Positions 31,801 through 32,777 of a stretch of 32,777 bases of DNA are shown here, one piece after another. The notes below the pieces were generated by a model. That model was not told where the DNA came from. It did no database searches and saw only the letters and a list, made by a program, of their open reading frames with translations. Source of the stretch: Schoenoplectus triqueter (Eukaryota; Streptophyta; Magnoliopsida; Poales; Cyperaceae); NCBI GenBank assembly GCA_964058805.1, contig CAXKVV010001548.1, positions 1-32,777 on the forward strand. The letters run 5' to 3'. The position numbers were made by a program, and so were the translations under genes. How positions within the stretch are numbered: the first letter of the stretch is position 1; each line of letters begins with the position of its first letter.

Positions 31801-32454
31801 AAAGGTTTTTTGGAGAGCTGAATTTTGGAAGACAAAAATGTCCTGTTTAAAAACCCTGGTTTGAGTAAGAAATGGAGTAAGAGAAAATCCTTCTTTTCCT
31901 CATCATCATCAATAATTAGATGTGGCAATCGGGAGGGTCGGTTTGAGTTTGGGTTCGGATGGGTCGGGTCAGTTTGACCTTTTGGAAGATATCAGGTCAG
32001 GTCAGGGTCGGGCAATTTATATATTGACTTTTTTCAGATCTTAGATTGATTTGATTGGATTGCAGGTCAATTGATTACGGGTTCAGGTCAGTTCAATTTT
32101 TTAAAAAATCAGATCGGGTTGTGTTCGGGCTCGGACGGGTTTCTCGACTCAGGTCAGATTTTGTCACCTCTATCAATAAAAACTAAGAAACATAGATGAT
32201 TAAGAACCAAAAGGTATTAAAAAAAAGAGATGCTTATTACTTGGCACATGAATATAATGAGAACGAACCTCACAAAAGGACTTGATAACATAATCTGCAG
32301 CTAGGAACTCTTGTACCAAGGAAGCACGCAAAACTATACGAAAGATGGCACTTAGTGCTGGCTCAACCTGAGGGCCCTCTCCAACTTGCCTGTTGGCGAG
32401 TAAATTAAGATTAGCTGGGTTTCTCACAACCAAATCCCCCATGCATCGTAGCGC
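28810..32454 (-). CDS. GC6: p115/USO1-type vesicle tether, golgin candidate 6 (MAG4), 3' exons
   Basis: Six exons: 32454-32269, 31093-31002, 30902-30854, 30718-30653, 30556-29765 and 29343-28810, all with GT-AG introns and consistent phases, encode 572 residues ending at TAA 28810-28812. The first roughly 375 residues are the C-terminal part of the armadillo-like p115 head (CMGDLVVRNPANLNLLANRQ, EPALSAIFRIVLRASLVQEF, RAASVLSHMLKDNLHCKEK, GKDRFAIADAISQKIGLTSY). Then come a linker (EPPNDIGSAERS), a coiled coil (SLRQDLQEATRRFEALKVQN, LKSLSDAYNSLEQANIQLEA) and an acidic tail (QDEDEDDE). p115 proteins tether transport vesicles at the ER-Golgi interface; that is family knowledge. Arabidopsis GC6 has about 914 residues from memory, so about 340 N-terminal residues lie beyond the right edge. 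No stop or frameshift was found; the gene looks functional. The 1175-bp intron hosts a MITE. Confidence 0.93.
31917..32172. mobile_element. hAT-type MITE (256 bp) in a golgin intron
   Basis: The element starts TAGATGTGGCAATCGGG and ends (reverse complement) TAGAGGTGACAAAATCTG. It is flanked by TCAATAAT (31909-31916) and TCAATAAA (32173-32180), an 8-bp duplication with one change. The interior has many GGTCAGG/GGGTCGG motifs, as in known plant hAT MITEs of this sort. It lies in the 1175-bp intron of the golgin gene. Confidence 0.8.
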
Positions 32455-32777
32455 CTGAAGAAAGATAGATATGAAGACCAGTACTCAGATAACAGCTCAA
32501 AAGTTGTTCAGGTTGAGATAGCATCATATCAAATAATTATGCTATCAAATTAAAATAGCCTCTTCTCAGTGTTTCAGCTGGATGTCTGTTCAGTGGAAAC
32601 CAATCAACTACGATTAATAAAAGAAATTTTGGTTCATTCATAAAATCCAAACTGCTAGATGGACAAACCTGTTGTTTTGTGTAACCTTTACTAACATTGT
32701 TCTTGGAGAAAGGTCTGTTTTTAGTCCTCAGCTATTGTCTTTGTTTCTTGGATCAAAAAAAAATATTGTCTTTGTTT
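32455..32777 (-). other. Golgin intron up to the right edge
   Basis: The sequence upstream of the acceptor at 32455-32456 shows no exon with the expected p115 residues, so it is read as intron. It contains an imperfect duplication of ATTGTCTTTGTTT at the extreme end (about 32734 and 32764). Confidence 0.5.

Noticed and set aside
32670..32720. Possible further golgin exon on the minus strand ending YTKQQ before a GTTTGT donor
   Set aside because: Phase would fit, but the residues do not resemble the p115 head segment expected before CMGDLV, and a stop lies a short distance upstream in that frame.

Overview
The window is nuclear DNA of a flowering plant, most likely a eudicot. It is very AT-rich, genes have short exons split by GT-AG introns, intergenic space is filled with LINE, Copia and other LTR relics and small foldback elements, and the recognisable proteins are plant forms (a p115/golgin tether and an OVATE family protein). 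I cannot name the species. All supported genes lie on the minus strand.

Layout. 301-1062: 3' end of a LINE (+). 1063-2700: no gene seen, one diverged direct repeat. 2719-6569: exons of one or two minus-strand genes (a lysine/glutamine-rich protein, possibly HEIP1-like) split by retroelement debris: an LTR fragment (3178-3692), the 5' part of a Copia element (3693-4980) and an LTR-like block (5220-5655). 7973-10178: a complete five-exon gene for a 322-residue multi-pass membrane protein that I do not recognise. Its 5' proximal region holds a 499-bp foldback element with five copies of a GTGAGTT-S-AACTCAC palindrome and an 8-bp target-site duplication (TSD). 10828-12308: a terminal-inverted-repeat element swollen by about 1.1 kb of TAA/TCATAA sequence.

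12660-20301 (perhaps to about 21180): a decayed LINE on the minus strand with two separate LTR insertions, each flanked by a perfect 5-bp TSD (TAAAC and CACCT). Removing them rejoins the reverse-transcriptase reading. 21180-23700: AT-rich, with repeats and small uninterpreted coding-like patches. 23721-24531: a two-exon OVATE family protein, OFP17-like. 24560-26570: promoter and intergenic sequence with microsatellites and a run of 16 C. 26578-28549: three foldback structures side by side, a 363-bp MITE, a roughly 0.7-kb palindrome and a 580-bp hAT-type MITE. 28810-32454: six 3' exons of the p115/USO1-like golgin (golgin candidate 6/MAG4 type), running off the right edge, with a hAT-type MITE in an intron.

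The genes do not form a pathway: a Golgi tether, a probable transcriptional repressor, an unknown membrane protein and a possible meiotic protein. The most striking content is the concentration of palindrome-bearing foldback elements, one of them within 70 bp of a start codon, and the nested retroelements whose insertion order can be read from their TSDs.
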